Positions 33,361-46,473 of a stretch of 64,000 nt of DNA are shown in pieces; position 1 is the first letter of the stretch, and every line of letters begins with the position of its first letter. The notes under the pieces are model-generated. The model did not search any database and had not been told where the DNA came from. It worked only from the letters and a program-made list of their open reading frames with translations. Source of the DNA: Sesamum alatum. Taxonomy: Eukaryota > Streptophyta > Magnoliopsida > Lamiales > Pedaliaceae. The DNA lies in contig JACGWO010000002.1 of the NCBI GenBank assembly GCA_034509735.1, forward strand, positions 25,839,636-25,903,635. The letters are read 5' to 3'. The position numbers were made by a program, and so were the translations under genes.

Positions 33361-34086
33361 CCGTCATTGTCAGTCATTCTTAACGATCTTAATAAAAAAT
33401 GTTAATCTTGGGAATCGTTCTTTAGCCATATTCATCTTATGCATAATACAATATTTGTATGCATTTGGTTATAGCTCTTAGATCATAATGCAACGGGTTT
33501 TGCTCACGCATATGACGGTGACGGTGCATCAACCATGATTGATAAGAATATTCCAAGTCAATAAATTGGTTGAGATGGGGCATCGACCATGATTCCTTAG
33601 AGACTTTCACTAAGTGATGTGTTCATATGATGATTATTATGTTTCATAGACAATGTCGTACGACGTCTACGTACTTTAGTGGGTGCTTGATAAGGAGTTA
33701 TCAAGTTCACTGAGCTGGCCAATATGAGATGTCATATGGAAGCCTTGTGGGGCATGATCGGTTTGACTTGATTCTCCTTTTGTTACAGTAGCACATTAAA
33801 TGGTCCTTTGACTTGAGATTCCACAGTAACCTTGTGCATAGGATGGCTATGACTTCTTAATGTCCGATGCAACTATGATTTCTTCCATAATTGTTAAAAA
33901 GCTATGTTTTAGACAGCAGAGCATGCATGGAGGTTGGTAAGTGGTCAAGATAGCATCCATCACTCATCATGAGATGATGAAGAATCTCCTATGTTTTCTA
34001 CATTGTGTTCTCCAAAATCTATGGGCATGGTAGTTGATCAAATAGAACGGAGTTGCCTATATTGATAAATAAGTAGCACAAAGTAT
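33361..34086 (+). repeat. Probable 3' LTR (U3) remnant of H
   Basis: 33361-33500 is unrecognised. From about 33500 there is weak similarity to family I U3: CATATGGAAGCCTTG, then a TGATCGGTTTGA block, then a GACTTGAGATTCC block, in the same order as at 7000-7085. The rest of the LTR is not found; the boundary with the next element is near 34086. Confidence 0.5.
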
Positions 34087-35560
34087 TTGGGAGTATCATC
34101 CACAGTCTCCTCTATCAGCTCGGGGTCACCACAATCCGCTAGTTTCGAGATGTCAGGGTTTGGTTTATGTACCTATGGTGTTTACGGAGGGTTTGAGAGG
34201 GAGCCGAGGGGGTCAAGGGAGGAGTCGAAGGGGTGGGGCTCAGCCGGTGGCTGCGAGGAACACTGGAGCGCAAGAATGGATTTTTTTCGGCGTGAGGGGG
34301 TGTGGGGGAGGGGGAATGTAACACCCCCTACAACATTACGCTTTAACACCACTAATTATAATACATCCTCCATAATCACCCATTTTACAAGAAATTTATA
34401 TTGAAAATCTAATATCTCTCTAGTTAGGTAGCTAGAGATCTAAATCCAAGATCTCACTGCTGACTCACCTAATAAGACTGGCAGCACGGCTTATGATCCA
34501 ATTCAGCTAGTCACTGTGACTTATATCCTGAAAAATATATGGCAAGGGTTGAGTTGCCTACTCAATAAGTATAGCTAAGCAGTCTATATACATCTATAAA
34601 TACATACCGTAATACAAAGCAACCATTATTCGATATATATATATATATATAATCACAATAAAGCTATAAAATTATCAATATCACAATCATGCATCAATCC
34701 ATAATACTAGATCTGAAATCGCAGTTTTATATACTTAGGGCCCTGCTTACTCTAATTGGAGTACATCAATCAATGGTTTTGTCACCCATCATCATCTCAA
34801 TCAGTATCATATCATATACAACACAGGATACCTGTCGAATGTGACATCCCCACACTATTTGAGTGTGCAGCAATATCAGCACAGAACACCACAATGAACA
34901 TGGTATCCCCACACCACCCCATTGTGTAGTTATTAGCACAGGATATTTCTCGCTACCCGGAATACCCTGGTACCCTACACGTCATGGTACCTAGCTTATA
35001 TTCATTTTTCTCATATCACATCGTCAACCACATTGCCATCAATCACATCATCATAAACCATTAACTATGTTCCTCAACTAGGTAAGTCAACTCTTGATCT
35101 CAATTTAACGATATACTCATGATTGACTTCTTCGTTCAAGTCCATGTAACAATAAAATATAATATAAGGCAATCATCCGTCGATCTTTTATATTACAAAA
35201 TTAATAAAAAATTAACAAATAACGACAATTTCACAGAATAACCATGTAATCCGAATAAACATTTACAAATACCAGTCAGATTTACAACAAACAAGTATAC
35301 CCATATATACTTATATAGATAGATTCAATTAACTCGACTTACCTCGGTTTCAAAATGATTATGTTAGTAGAAGGAGCTGATTAATCTTCTACTTTATTCC
35401 CGTGTCCTATAATAGGTTATAATAGGTATCATCAATATATCGAAAATATCATAAACTCTGAATGAAATTACTAAATAACTTTCGTATGTTGTATACCAAT
35501 CTTTTAATATTTTATTTATATTGAAAATTCAAACCTCCGTTCCTCCCTCGTCTAATTAAC
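34087..35560 (+). mobile_element. Probable Ty3/gypsy 3' end: tail, polypurine tract and LTR
   Basis: A purine-rich tract TGTGGGGGAGGGGGAA (34301-34316) is followed by TGTAACACCCCC at 34317, the usual start of plant Tekay/Del-type LTRs. The LTR-like sequence contains GTTGAGTTGCCTACTC and TCTCGCTACCCGGAATACC. Upstream, 34087-34300 is GC-rich with an open frame of no known domain. The LTR end was not located; 35560 is approximate. No second copy in the window. Confidence 0.5.
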
Positions 35561-36127
35561 TAGACATTATAAGATTTTGCTATATATATATATATATATA
35601 TAATTTATCAAATAACTCCTAAGAGCTTATTTCATCAAACCCCTCAAATTTTTATAGGGAAAAATACAAAGACCCCCCCCCCCCATGATATCAGGAATAT
35701 TCAAAAAGCCCCTATGAAAATTAAAGTATCAGTTACACCCCCTGTGATATAAATTAAAATTCAAAAAAACCCCCTAAGGCCAGATTTGGTGATGCACGCG
35801 CTTTGGACTACGAGTATGGCTCTAGAAAGCACATTTTTTGGACAATTTTACCCTTCTATCTCCCAACCTAATCTCATATATATAATATATTCAAATATTA
35901 TATTCATATATTATAATATATTTATATATAACATTAATAATCTTAAAATAAAATATAAACGTTCATTTAATAATAAAATATTATTATATATATAATTAAA
36001 ATAATGATATAATAATATTAAATATATATATATATATATATTACATTAATAAGTTGAAATTTTATATACACATTTATTAGTAATTAACTAATTTACTACA
36101 TCAACAAAAAATTAACACTAATTTAAA
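35561..36127. other. AT-rich DNA with an orphan MITE arm
   Basis: TA microsatellites at about 35581-35602 and 36018-36040. At 35657, GGGAAAAATACAAAGACC plus a C run starts a CCCCCTGTGATAT-type MITE arm (to about 35790). The mirrored arm is missing, perhaps lost when the LTR at 36128 arrived. Confidence 0.45.
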
Positions 36128-37395
36128 CTTTATATTAAATCGTATTTAATATACCAAGCCCACTAATTAATTCACCCTTTTAATCTAATTAAAAGGAAAG
36201 CCCATGCTTTATAAAATTCATAAATTTAATTTATGAACTCAAGCCCGATTATTCCATATAATTCATCGAGGCTTGAATCTCCAAGAAGTATAATTTAATT
36301 CCATTAAATTAAACCTTCTCCCGGAATTAATTCCAAATTAATTCCCTTTCATTTGGTGTAGCGGGTGTGACTCTTTAGGTTCACCTTTCAGCTAGACTTG
36401 GACCTACTTTTGTTATTTCATAACCAAAGTAGTCCGTTACCATGGGTGGCCATCTAGATAGGTCCATGGCACTATAGACTAGGTGAATTTATGGTGTGAA
36501 CATTTAGGCTCCAAGTTATACGCAGGTGCGGTCCTACCGACGCTCGATACGTACGGGTACGATCCTACTGTCGCCTGTCTCCCGGCCTTTAGTCTAGGGG
36601 TCGGTTCCCATCGTTGACTAGGCAACTATGCATAATGCTCGAGATAGGTTTAACTCGACGTAGGAAATCCTTTCCCACTACATCAAGTGCTATGGCCATA
36701 GACTTTGTGAGTCTAAACCATCTCCAAGGGCATAGGAGATCTTACTGTCATATCCTTTGACAGGGGACAGATCCTATCTTGTAATACACCGTTCTTACAT
36801 ACTCCGACTGCACTGGACGAGGCTTATGATGACCATGTAATATAATCGGTCAAATTTCACCAGATCCAAGATACAACCTTAGTATGTAGGGGACTGCCGT
36901 GATCCTCAAGTCCGAGGACTAATCCCGTACTATCGAAACTGGGAATACGAGTCATACCGACCAAGCCCGAGTAGCTTCTATATGACGATTCCCGCGAGTC
37001 ACCTCAGTCGGCCGCTCCCCAGCAGGCCGACCCACTAACACTGCTTAGACGATCCTCATCACCCGTCGATGAAACACGACAGCAGATGCTTAGTGCAAGT
37101 CTCAAATGGATTCTCGATGCCCTTTCTCGAGATTCCTTTGACTTGGAGTATTTCAGACTTATTCGGCAAAACTGATTTCATGAACCTACCTCCAAGCGTA
37201 GTTCCAATTTCCCGAAATGTTATTTCAGTCTGTGGGCGTTTGTTGTGACATCGTAACGATGCAAGCAGTAAGTACAACAAACTCATGCCTATGAATCCTT
37301 ACTACATTCATTAACATAATATTACTTGTTCACAGATTGACGAATGGTTCTCAGAACAGCCAATACCATTGACTTTCTGGTCACCTATTCTAACA
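36128..37395 (-). repeat. Copia LTR fragment, family III (U3 half)
   Basis: Minus strand. It ends exactly at the LTR terminus TATTCTAACA (37395). The inner part (TTTATATTAAATCGTATTTAATATACC) matches G. It carries the conserved box with its own hairpin (36400-36434). U5, primer site and coding region are absent. It abuts element C head to head. Confidence 0.75.
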
Positions 37396-39615
37396 TAGGT
37401 GACCAGAAAGCCAATAGGTTTGGCAATTTGTAACCTATCCAACAACTTGATGTGAATGTAATATTATTATGTGATGAATAAGATGAGTATTCGTCACCAA
37501 TGGTACCTTCTTTGTTGCGCTCATCTTACATTTGTTAAAATGGTGTTTAACTTATATCGCAACAAAGCCCACAGACCATGGATAACAACTCGTGCAGTTG
37601 GGCCACACATTGGATGGTGGTCATGAAACCAACTGATTAAGAGTTGGGTCTGAAACGTTCCAAGTCGAGGACCTCGAGACAGGGCATCGAGAGTCCTATT
37701 GAGACTTGCGTCAAGAGTCGTGTTCATTGGATGAGTGCCGTGTTTCATCGGCGACAGGCGTAGGACGCCTACACGATCTTGATGGGTTGGTCGACTGGGG
37801 TCGAGCCGACTGGACTAACTCACGGGGATCATCATATGGAAGCCTTGGAGTCTTGGTCGGTATGATTGGTTTTCCCCGGTTCCGATAGTACGGGAGTTAT
37901 CCTCAGACTTGAGGGATCATGGCAGTCGCGTGCACAGGACGACTGTATCTTGGATATGGCGAGAGGTAATCATTCTGTAAGATGATTATCATAAGCCTTG
38001 TCCAGTGCAGTCAGAATGTGTAGTGAGGACGGTGGATTCCAAGAAGAGGATCCGTCCCCTGTCAGTATGTGACAGAGGTATCTCCTATGCACTCGGAGAC
38101 ACGTTCATGCTGTTTGAAGCTGTGGCCACAGTGGTTGGTCGAACAGGGAATGGTTTCTTGTGTCGAGCAATGAAGCATATGTGGTCTCGAGTATTAAGCA
38201 TAGATGCCTAGTCAAGGATGGGAACCGACGCCCAATTCCATACCCTAGACTAAGGCCGGGAGACGTTAGACGGAAGGATCGTACCCGTACGGAATCGGCG
38301 CCTAAATGTTCACGCCAATTCACCTAGTCTCTAGTGCCATGAACCGTTGCTAGACGGCCACCCATGGTAACGGGCCCTTGTGGGACACGGGCCCAAGTCT
38401 AGCTGAGGGTGAACCTAAAGGGTCACACACAAATCACCGAGGAGGTTGAGAGATCGACTTGGAGTCAATCTCGAAGGATAAAATAAGTAATTGGATTACT
38501 TAAGGGAAAGTCCATTGGATAGACGGGCTGATATTGTATCGGGCTTTCATTTAATCGGTAAATTGGATTTTCGATTAAATATGGAAAGTTGAGATGTTGA
38601 GATGTTGGATCTTTTAATTGGATTAAAAGATCAACGGGAATAATTTAAGTGGACATTAAATTGGATTTAATATTGGGTTCGTCGTAATTGGATTACGATA
38701 AAACCCGGTCCGTTAAATTATACCCGAGAGGAGAAATAATTCCTAATTTGGAATAGGAAGAAGTTGGACTTCTTTCCTTAATCAAACATGGCCGACACGC
38801 TCCCTTGGAGGGAGCAAAATCAGCCATGTTTCATGCTAGGTGGTATGTTGACTTATTTCTTTTGGAAAGAGACAAATCAACTCCAATCAAGCTCTTCCCT
38901 TTTGGTATGATTTGATCATACCATAAATTTTGGTAGGCTTGATTGAAGAATTGATGGTGATTGATTGGAATGAATCTAGACATCCGTGGATGAACCTAGA
39001 CACATTCCAATAATCACATTAATTACGTATATACATTAGAATATACAATACCAAGCATAAGTGATTCATTATTCATCTTTTTCTAGGAAAAAGAGAAGAC
39101 AAAAATCCTCTCCTCTCTCTCAATTTTCGTGCTCTCTCCCTTTCTTCCACTTGTGTTCTTCACTTGATTTTGAATCAAGAAGAAGAACAAAGTAAGTTTA
39201 AGAGAACACTAATTCATAGTGTTCTTCTCTTAAACCGATTCCTTCCTAAACCCGTTTTTTTCTAGCAAGAAGAACGTGTGTTTCTTCCTGTGTGGTGTGG
39301 ATCACCTTTGGAGAATCCATACGTTTGGATTTCGTGAGCATTCCGGAGAAGGAACAACGCTAGTAGCCGGGAGCATACGCTAAACAATCAAAGGTAACGG
39401 TTTATTACGCTTTGATTGATTTCATTTATATATCTATGCCCTATGTGTTTAAATATATGTTTTCAATATTTACACATCCTACATCGAACGCCCGGTTGAG
39501 CACCCAAGGGTACACCCCTTGGAATTCGCGTATTTTGAATTTGATTTAAATTTACGCACTTTTTCGCGCTTTCTCGCTTCCGCTCGCAATCCCGGGCGGA
39601 TCCGCTTGTCCTTCA
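37396..39615 (+). repeat. 5' LTR of C
   Basis: Starts at TAGGTGACCAG, lacking TGTTAGAA, and ends TTGTCCTTCA. The hairpin box is at 38350-38400. Confidence 0.92.
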
Positions 39616-40652
39616 AGTGGTGTCAGAGCCCGGTTCGATGTAAGGGGCATAGATCTATGTGTTTGGCATGATCTACTTGCTTTTAAATGGCTTTATTGGC
39701 ATGTTAGATTACATAAATATATGAATAATATTATGATTCAATTATTTGGATTTAATGGACTTTTGGCATGCTTAATTTTGTTAGGTTGGATCTAAAATTG
39801 CATGCTTATTTTCAAAATAATATTAATATTATTGTGCTGAAACAGTTATGAAAAATAAAAAAAAAAATTGGGATCGGTCGGCAGCAGCCGTGCGGAGGCG
39901 GGCGCCTGCGCGCGCTGGGCTTCGGCATTCGCGCGCGCTGGCCGTCCGTCCAGCACAACGGCTGGGCCGTTTTTCGACTTTTTCCGAAAAATTCGATTTT
40001 CTGTATTTTCTGCACAATATTCTGAAAATATATTAATTTTGCATTTTTGATTTTAGAATAATTGGATTATTCCTTGGATTAAATTTGCTTAATTAATTTG
40101 TGATTAATACATGCATTGGATGCATTGTTTAAAATGTCCATTAAATTTGAAAATGGAATTTTGCATATTATTTGTATGTTTATACTTTTGTGATGTTGGA
40201 CATCACTTGGGTATTTGGAATATCCATTGGAAGTTATGCATGATTATTTGGAATAATTATGTTATGTGTGTTGATGGAATCAACATGGGATGATCACAAG
40301 AGCCCTAGACCTTATGTATGGATGAATGTATGATCATTTATTTTCTGTTGGGTGGGGCCTGCGTGCCTCTTGTTTTTTGGGACTATCATCTCTTGTATTA
40401 TCAGCCTCATGATGTTAAGGCTTGTTTTCTTTATTACCAATGTATTACTTTAGTTGTAATGAGAGTAGATAGGATTGGTGAGGTTTAACTTTTAACAAGC
40501 AATTGGAGTCGGAGACCCTAAGGAGGAGCATCAAGGCGTGAAACAAGAAGCACTTCAAGGCCTATTGGAATGACAATGGGTTTATTATTATTGTAATAAT
40601 TTAGGACCACCCTAGACAGACCATAGACTCACTGCGGGCTCAGTGGGTCGCA
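39616..40652 (+). other. First part of the leader of C
   Basis: The primer site TGGTGTCAGAGC (39618-39629) has one change from the tRNA match. It is followed by an A-tract (39855-39867), a small GC island (39880-39955) and AT-rich leader, ending at CAGTGGGTCGCA where B begins. The 3' part of the leader (palindrome pair, TATA box) is deleted. Confidence 0.88.
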
Positions 40653-42881
40653 TGAAGGACAAGCGGATCCGCCCGGGAGCGCGAGCGGAAGCGAGAAAGT
40701 CGAGATAAGTGCGTAAATTTAAATCAAATTTAAAAATACGAATCCCAAGGGGTGTACCCTTGGGTGCTCAACCGGGCGTTCGATGTAGGATGTGTAAATA
40801 TTAAAACATATATTTAAACACATAGGGCATAGATATATATAAATGGAATCAATCAAAGCGTAATAAACCGTTACCTTTGATTGTTTAGCGTATGCTCCCG
40901 GCTACTAGCGTTGTTCCTTCTCCGGAATGCTCACGAAATCCAAACGTATGGATTCTCCAAAGGTGATCCACACCACACCGGAAGAAACACACGTTCTTCT
41001 TGCTAGAAAAGAACGGGTTTAGGAAGGAATCGGTTTAAGAGAAGAACACTATGAATTAGTGTTCTCTTAAACTTACTTTGTTCTTCTTCTTGATTCAAAA
41101 TCAAGTGAAGAACACAAGTGTAAGAGAGGGAGGGAGCACGAAATTTTGAGAGAAAGGAGAGGATTTTTGTCTTCTCTTTTTCCTAGAAAAAGATGAATAA
41201 TGAATCACTTATGCTAGGTGTTGTATATTCTAATATATATACATAATTAATGTGATTATTGGAATGTGTCTAGGTTCATCCAAGGATGTCTAGATTCATT
41301 CCAATCAATCACCATCAATTCTTCAATCAAGCCTACCAAAATTTATGGTATGATCAAATCATACCAAAAGGGAAGAGCTTGATTGGAGTTGATTTGTCTC
41401 TTTCCAAAAGAGACAAGTCAACATACCACCTAGCATGAAACATGGCTGATTTTGCTTCCTCCAAGGGAGCATGTCGGCCATATTTAATTAAGGGAAGAAG
41501 TCCAACTTCTTCCTATTCCAAATTAGGAATTATTTCTCCTCTCGGGTATAATTTAACGGACCGGGTTTTATCGTAATCCAATTACGACGATCCCAATATT
41601 AAATCCAATTTAATGTCCACTTAAATTATTCCCGTTGATCTTTTAATCCAATTAAAAGATCCAACGTCTCAACATCTCAACTTTCCATATTTAATCGAAA
41701 ATCCAATTTACCGATTAAATGAAAGCCCGATACAATATCGGCCCGTCCATCCAATGGACTTTCCCTTAAGTAATCCAATTACTTATTTTATCCTTCGAGA
41801 TTGACTCCAAGTTGATCTCTCAACCTCCTCGGTGATTTGTGTGTGACCCTTTAGGTTCACCCTCAGCTAGACTTGGGCCCGTGTCCCACAAGGGCCCGTT
41901 ACCATGGGTGGCCGTCTAGCAACGGTCCATGGCACTAGAGACTAGGTGAATTGGCGTGAACATTTAGGCGCCGATTCCGTACGGGTACGATCCTTCCGTC
42001 TACCGTCTCCCGGCCTTAGTCTAGGGTATGGAATTGGGCGTCGGTTCCCATCCTTGACTAGGCATCTATGCTTAATACTCGAGACCACGTATGCTTCATT
42101 GCGTCGACACAGGAAACCATTCCCTGTTCGACCAACCACTGTGGCCACAGCTTCAAACAGCATGAACGTGTCTCCGAGTGCATAGGAGATACCTCTGTCA
42201 CATACTGACAGGGGACGGATCCTCTTCTTGGAATCCACCGTCCTCGCTACACATTCCGACTGCACTGGACAAGGCTTATAATGATCATCTTACAGAATGA
42301 TCACCTCTCGCCAGATCCAAGATACAGCCGTCCTGTGCACGTGACTGCCATGATTCCTCAAGTCTGAGGATTACTCCCGTACTATCGGAACCGGGGAATC
42401 CAATCATACCGACCAAGCCTCCAAGGCTTCCATATGATGATCCCCGCGAGTCAGTCCAGTCGGCTCGACCCCAGTCGACCAACCCATCAAGACCGTGTAG
42501 GCGTCCCACGCCTGTCGCCGATGAAACACGGCACTCATCCAATGAACACGACTCTTGACGCAAGTCTCAATAGGACTCTCGATGCCCTGTCTCGAGGTCC
42601 TCGACTTGGAACGTTTCAGACCCAACTCTTAATCAGTTGGTTTCATGACCACCATCCAATGCGTGGCCCAACTGCACGAGTTGTTATCTATGGTCTGTGG
42701 GCTTTGTTGCGATATAAGTTAAACACCATTTTAACAAATGTAAGATGAGCGCAACAAAGAAGGTACCATTGGTGACAAATACTCATCTTATTCATCACAT
42801 AATAATATTACATTCACATCAAGTTGTCGGATAGGTTACAAATTGCCAAACCTATTGGCTTTCTGGTCACCTATTCCAACA
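40653..42881 (-). repeat. 3' LTR of B
   Basis: 2229 bp, starting TGAAGGACAAGCGG and ending CTATTCCAACA in plus view. Followed by the polypurine tract complement ATCTCCCACTTGACCT (42882-42897). Confidence 0.95.
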
Positions 42882-42897
42882 ATCTCCCACTTGACCT

Positions 42898-45800
42898 AAA
42901 GCCAATCACCCATTGACCTCGAACCTCTTATTCAGATGGTGAGTATGGGCAACTTGCGACATGGGCTTAGCAAGTGGATCTGCTATGTTTTCTGCGGAGC
43001 TGACTCGGTCCAACCGAACGTCACTCCTGCTATCCATCTCTCTACGTAGATGGTAGCGTCTAAGAATATGCTTGGATCGTGATGAGATCTCGGTTCCTTT
43101 GCTAGCGCTATCGTCCCGTTGTTATCATAAAAGATAATTACAGGCTTAGCAATGCTAGGTACTACATCCAACCCTTGGATGTAACTCATCAACCAAACCA
43201 CTCCTTAGCATCTTCCAAAGCCGCTATGTATTCAAAACTCTATGGTGGAGTCCGCCGTGGTAGCCTACTTGGAACCCTTCCAAGTAACCACGCCACCATT
43301 AAGTCTGAACACATAACCAGACTGAGACTTGGCATCATCATCATCTGACTGGAAGCTAGCGTCGCTATAGCCTTCCAGTATCAACTCTCCACTGCCGTAG
43401 ATCAAGAACATGTCCTTAGTCCTTTTCAGGTACTTCAAGATAGTCTTGACTGCACTCCAGTGTGCCTCCCGGCACACGACTGATATCGACTTGTTACGCT
43501 CAAAGCGAAAGCCACATCAGGTCTAGTGCATTGAACAGCATACTGTATGCTGCCTACGGCTGAAGCATAGGGGATGTCCAACATCCGTTTAAGCACCTCA
43601 TCAGTCTTAGGAGACTGCTTCTTGGATAACTTAATTCCATGCCTCATTGGAAGGAATCCTCGTTTTGAGTTCTCCATCTTGAATCTCTTCAAGACTTTCT
43701 CAATGTACGAGGACTGGGCCATTCCTAACATCCTTTTAGATCTATCCCTGTAGATCTTGATGCCAAGGATGTAGGATGCCTCGCCCATATCCTTCATGGA
43801 GAATTGTGTTGACAACCAAGCTTTAGTGGTACCCAACATCTTAGCATCATTCCCAATGAGTAAGATGTCATCCACGTAAAGCACCAAAAACGCAACTGAG
43901 CTCCCACTGATCTTCTTGTATACACAAGTATCGGACTCGTTCTTGATGAAATCATATCCCCGTATGACTTCATCCAAACGTATGTTCCAGCTTCGGGTTT
44001 AACCCCTTTTGGTGGATCTGCTAGGGTCCAAACCTTGTTTGTACCCATCGAGTCCATCTCGGATTTCATGGCCTCAAGCCACTTGTCCGAATCGATGTCC
44101 GACATCGCTTCTCCGTACGTCTTTGGATCATTATCCAACTGACCGGTCAGGCCCAGAAATCCACACCTATCAGGTGCATGGGATACTCTGGCCGACCTAC
44201 GGAGGACTGGAACAATATCAGTGGGAACCACTGGCTCAGATGTCACTGCCGCCTCATGGGGTACCTCACTTGATTCCTCAAGGAGTACCTCATCGCGTCG
44301 ACTATCCGATGGAAAACCTTTTTCCAAGAACACTGCGTTTCGCGAGACAAAAACCTTTTGCTCGGAGGGATCATAGAAATAATACCCCGCAGTTTCTTTC
44401 GGATAGCCGATAAACCTGCATAAACTAGACCTCGAGTCCAGTTTATCTCCCACTAATCTCTTGACATATGCGGGGCAACCCCACACTTTCAAGTATTTGT
44501 AGGAGGCAGGCTTGCCATGCCATATCTCATATGGCGTCTGGGATACCCTTTTAGATGGCGCCAAGTTCAAAACTTTGGCCGCCGTCTCAAGAGCGTATCC
44601 CCAGAAGGAAAGGGGTAGTTCGGTAAAACTCATCATGGATCGGACCATGTCCAACAAGGTCCGATTCCTCCTTTCAGACACACCGTTAAGTTGCGGTGTT
44701 CCAGGAGGGGTCCACTGAGAGAGAATCCCATTCTCTTTTAGATAATCAGTAAACTCACCACTCAAATACTCTCCACCTCGGTTCGACCGAAGGGCTTTGA
44801 TCTTTCGACCGGTTTGGTTCTCTACTTCAAGTCTGTATTCCTTAAACCTTCCAAAGGCTTCAGACTTGTACCTCATCAGGTAAACATAACCATACCGTGA
44901 GTGATCATCGGTAAAGGTTATGAAGTACGAGTACCCACCTCTAGCCTGAGTACTTAGTGGACCACAGACATCTGTGTGGATCAAATCCAACAGACCACTG
45001 GCCAGCGTACTTTGTCCAACAAAGGGTTTCTTGGTCATCTTTCCCTTTAGACAGGATTCGCAGGTCGGTAGGTTGTCCAAATCGTCTATTTCTAGACTCT
45101 TTGAGTCCACCAACCTTCTTATCCTATCTTTAGAGATATGACCTAACCTCGCATGCCATATCTGTGCGTTATTATGATCATCACGTTTTCGTTTGTGTTC
45201 TGCAGTCATAATCCAATTAGACTGTTGAAGTATGTACAGACCGTTGACCAATGTACCAAGCAAATGAGAAATACCATCTTTGATAATGAAAAAACCGTTT
45301 TTATTGATGGTAAATTCATATCCCTCCTTATCAAGGACCGGGATGGAAACAATGTTTTTAATCATGCTAGGTACATAGAAACAGTCGTTCAGTACAATCC
45401 TAACATGACTACTAATGGCTAACTCTAGTGATCCTATGGCCTCCGCAGCAACGGCCTTGCCATCGCCTAGCCTTAGGATCATCTCATCCTTGGTTAGCCT
45501 TCTGCTTCTTTGCAGTGCCTGCAAATCATTGCAGATGTGAGCACCACACCCGGTATCCAATACCCATGAAGCAGAATTAGTAATCATATTAACTTCAACC
45601 ACAAACACACCTGGGTTGGAGAGGAGTTGTGGGCACTCCCTCTTCCAATGCCCTTTCCCTTGGCAATGCATGCAGACATCATTTGCCTTGGACCGCTGAG
45701 AACCACGGGCCTTTCCTTTCCTTTTTGCTCGGTCCAACCGGAGCAACAGGTACGCCCGGAGCGTGAGCAGGGGCCACAACCGTCTTCCCTTTGCCCTTCT

Positions 45801-46473
45801 TCCTCTTCCAGCGTCCGGCCCTCTTGCCATTCACCTTGGAGGTCGAAGCCTCTCCTATCAATACCGCCGGCGCCGACTTGTGGGTCGTTGCCTCGTATTG
45901 GACCAGCATGTTGATCAACTCATGAATAGACTTCTCAAGTCCGTTCATGTTGTAGTTTACAACAAACGGGTCATAGGATGGAGGGAGCGACTGGAGGATC
46001 ACGTCAATGTACGTGTCATTGTTAAGCCCAGCTTTAAGGTCCTCGAGTTTCTCCACTAGGGAGAGCATCTTGACCCCATGACTCTGTACAGACGCTCCTT
46101 CAGCGAGCTTGGTGCCAAAGAATGCTTTTGTGGCGGTATATCTAATATGCCTATCCGGAACCGCATAAACCTCGTTCATGCGGAGCATTATGGCGGAGAC
46201 GTTGTCCAGCCTCTCATACTGCTTCTGGATGTCGTTAGACATTGAAGCCAGTATGATACTGCGTACTTTCCGGTTGTCCTCATGCCATTTCTCGAACGTC
46301 AAACGTTCTTCAGGCGTGGACCCCTCCGGTAAGTTGCTCGGTGGCGGCTCGTCCAAGACGTAGCCTTGGTTCTCGAAACCGAGGACAATCCTCAGGTTTC
46401 TCAGCCAGTCCGAGTAGTTCGTTCCGTTGAATTTGTTAGTCTCAAGAATCATGGTTAACGGGTTCTTAGACAT
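42898..46473 (-). pseudogene. Copia gag-pol of B, with RT deletion and integrase Asp-to-Asn change
   Basis: ATG at 46473 (minus). Gag is open to about 45720, with a frameshift in an AAAAAGG run just before the CCHC zinc knuckle (45633-45674). The next frame is open for 678 codons: protease DTG, pre-integrase zinc region (WHARLGHIS, CESCLKGK) and integrase core. The second catalytic Asp of integrase is Asn here (codon 44781-44783, SNRGGEY; A and D have SDRGGEY). At 43994-43997 about 341 bp of RT is deleted between two CCCG copies, removing VGCKWVYKRK through TAFLNG and shifting frame; YVDD remains at 43867-43878. RNase H has a CAG-to-TAG stop near 43264 and further shifts, also seen in C. It is non-functional in INT, RT and RNase H. 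Confidence 0.93.

Noticed and set aside
45153..45422. Plus-strand open frames across the gag-pol of B (also 44009-44413)
   Set aside because: Shadows of the minus-strand polyprotein; the minus frame carries all catalytic motifs.
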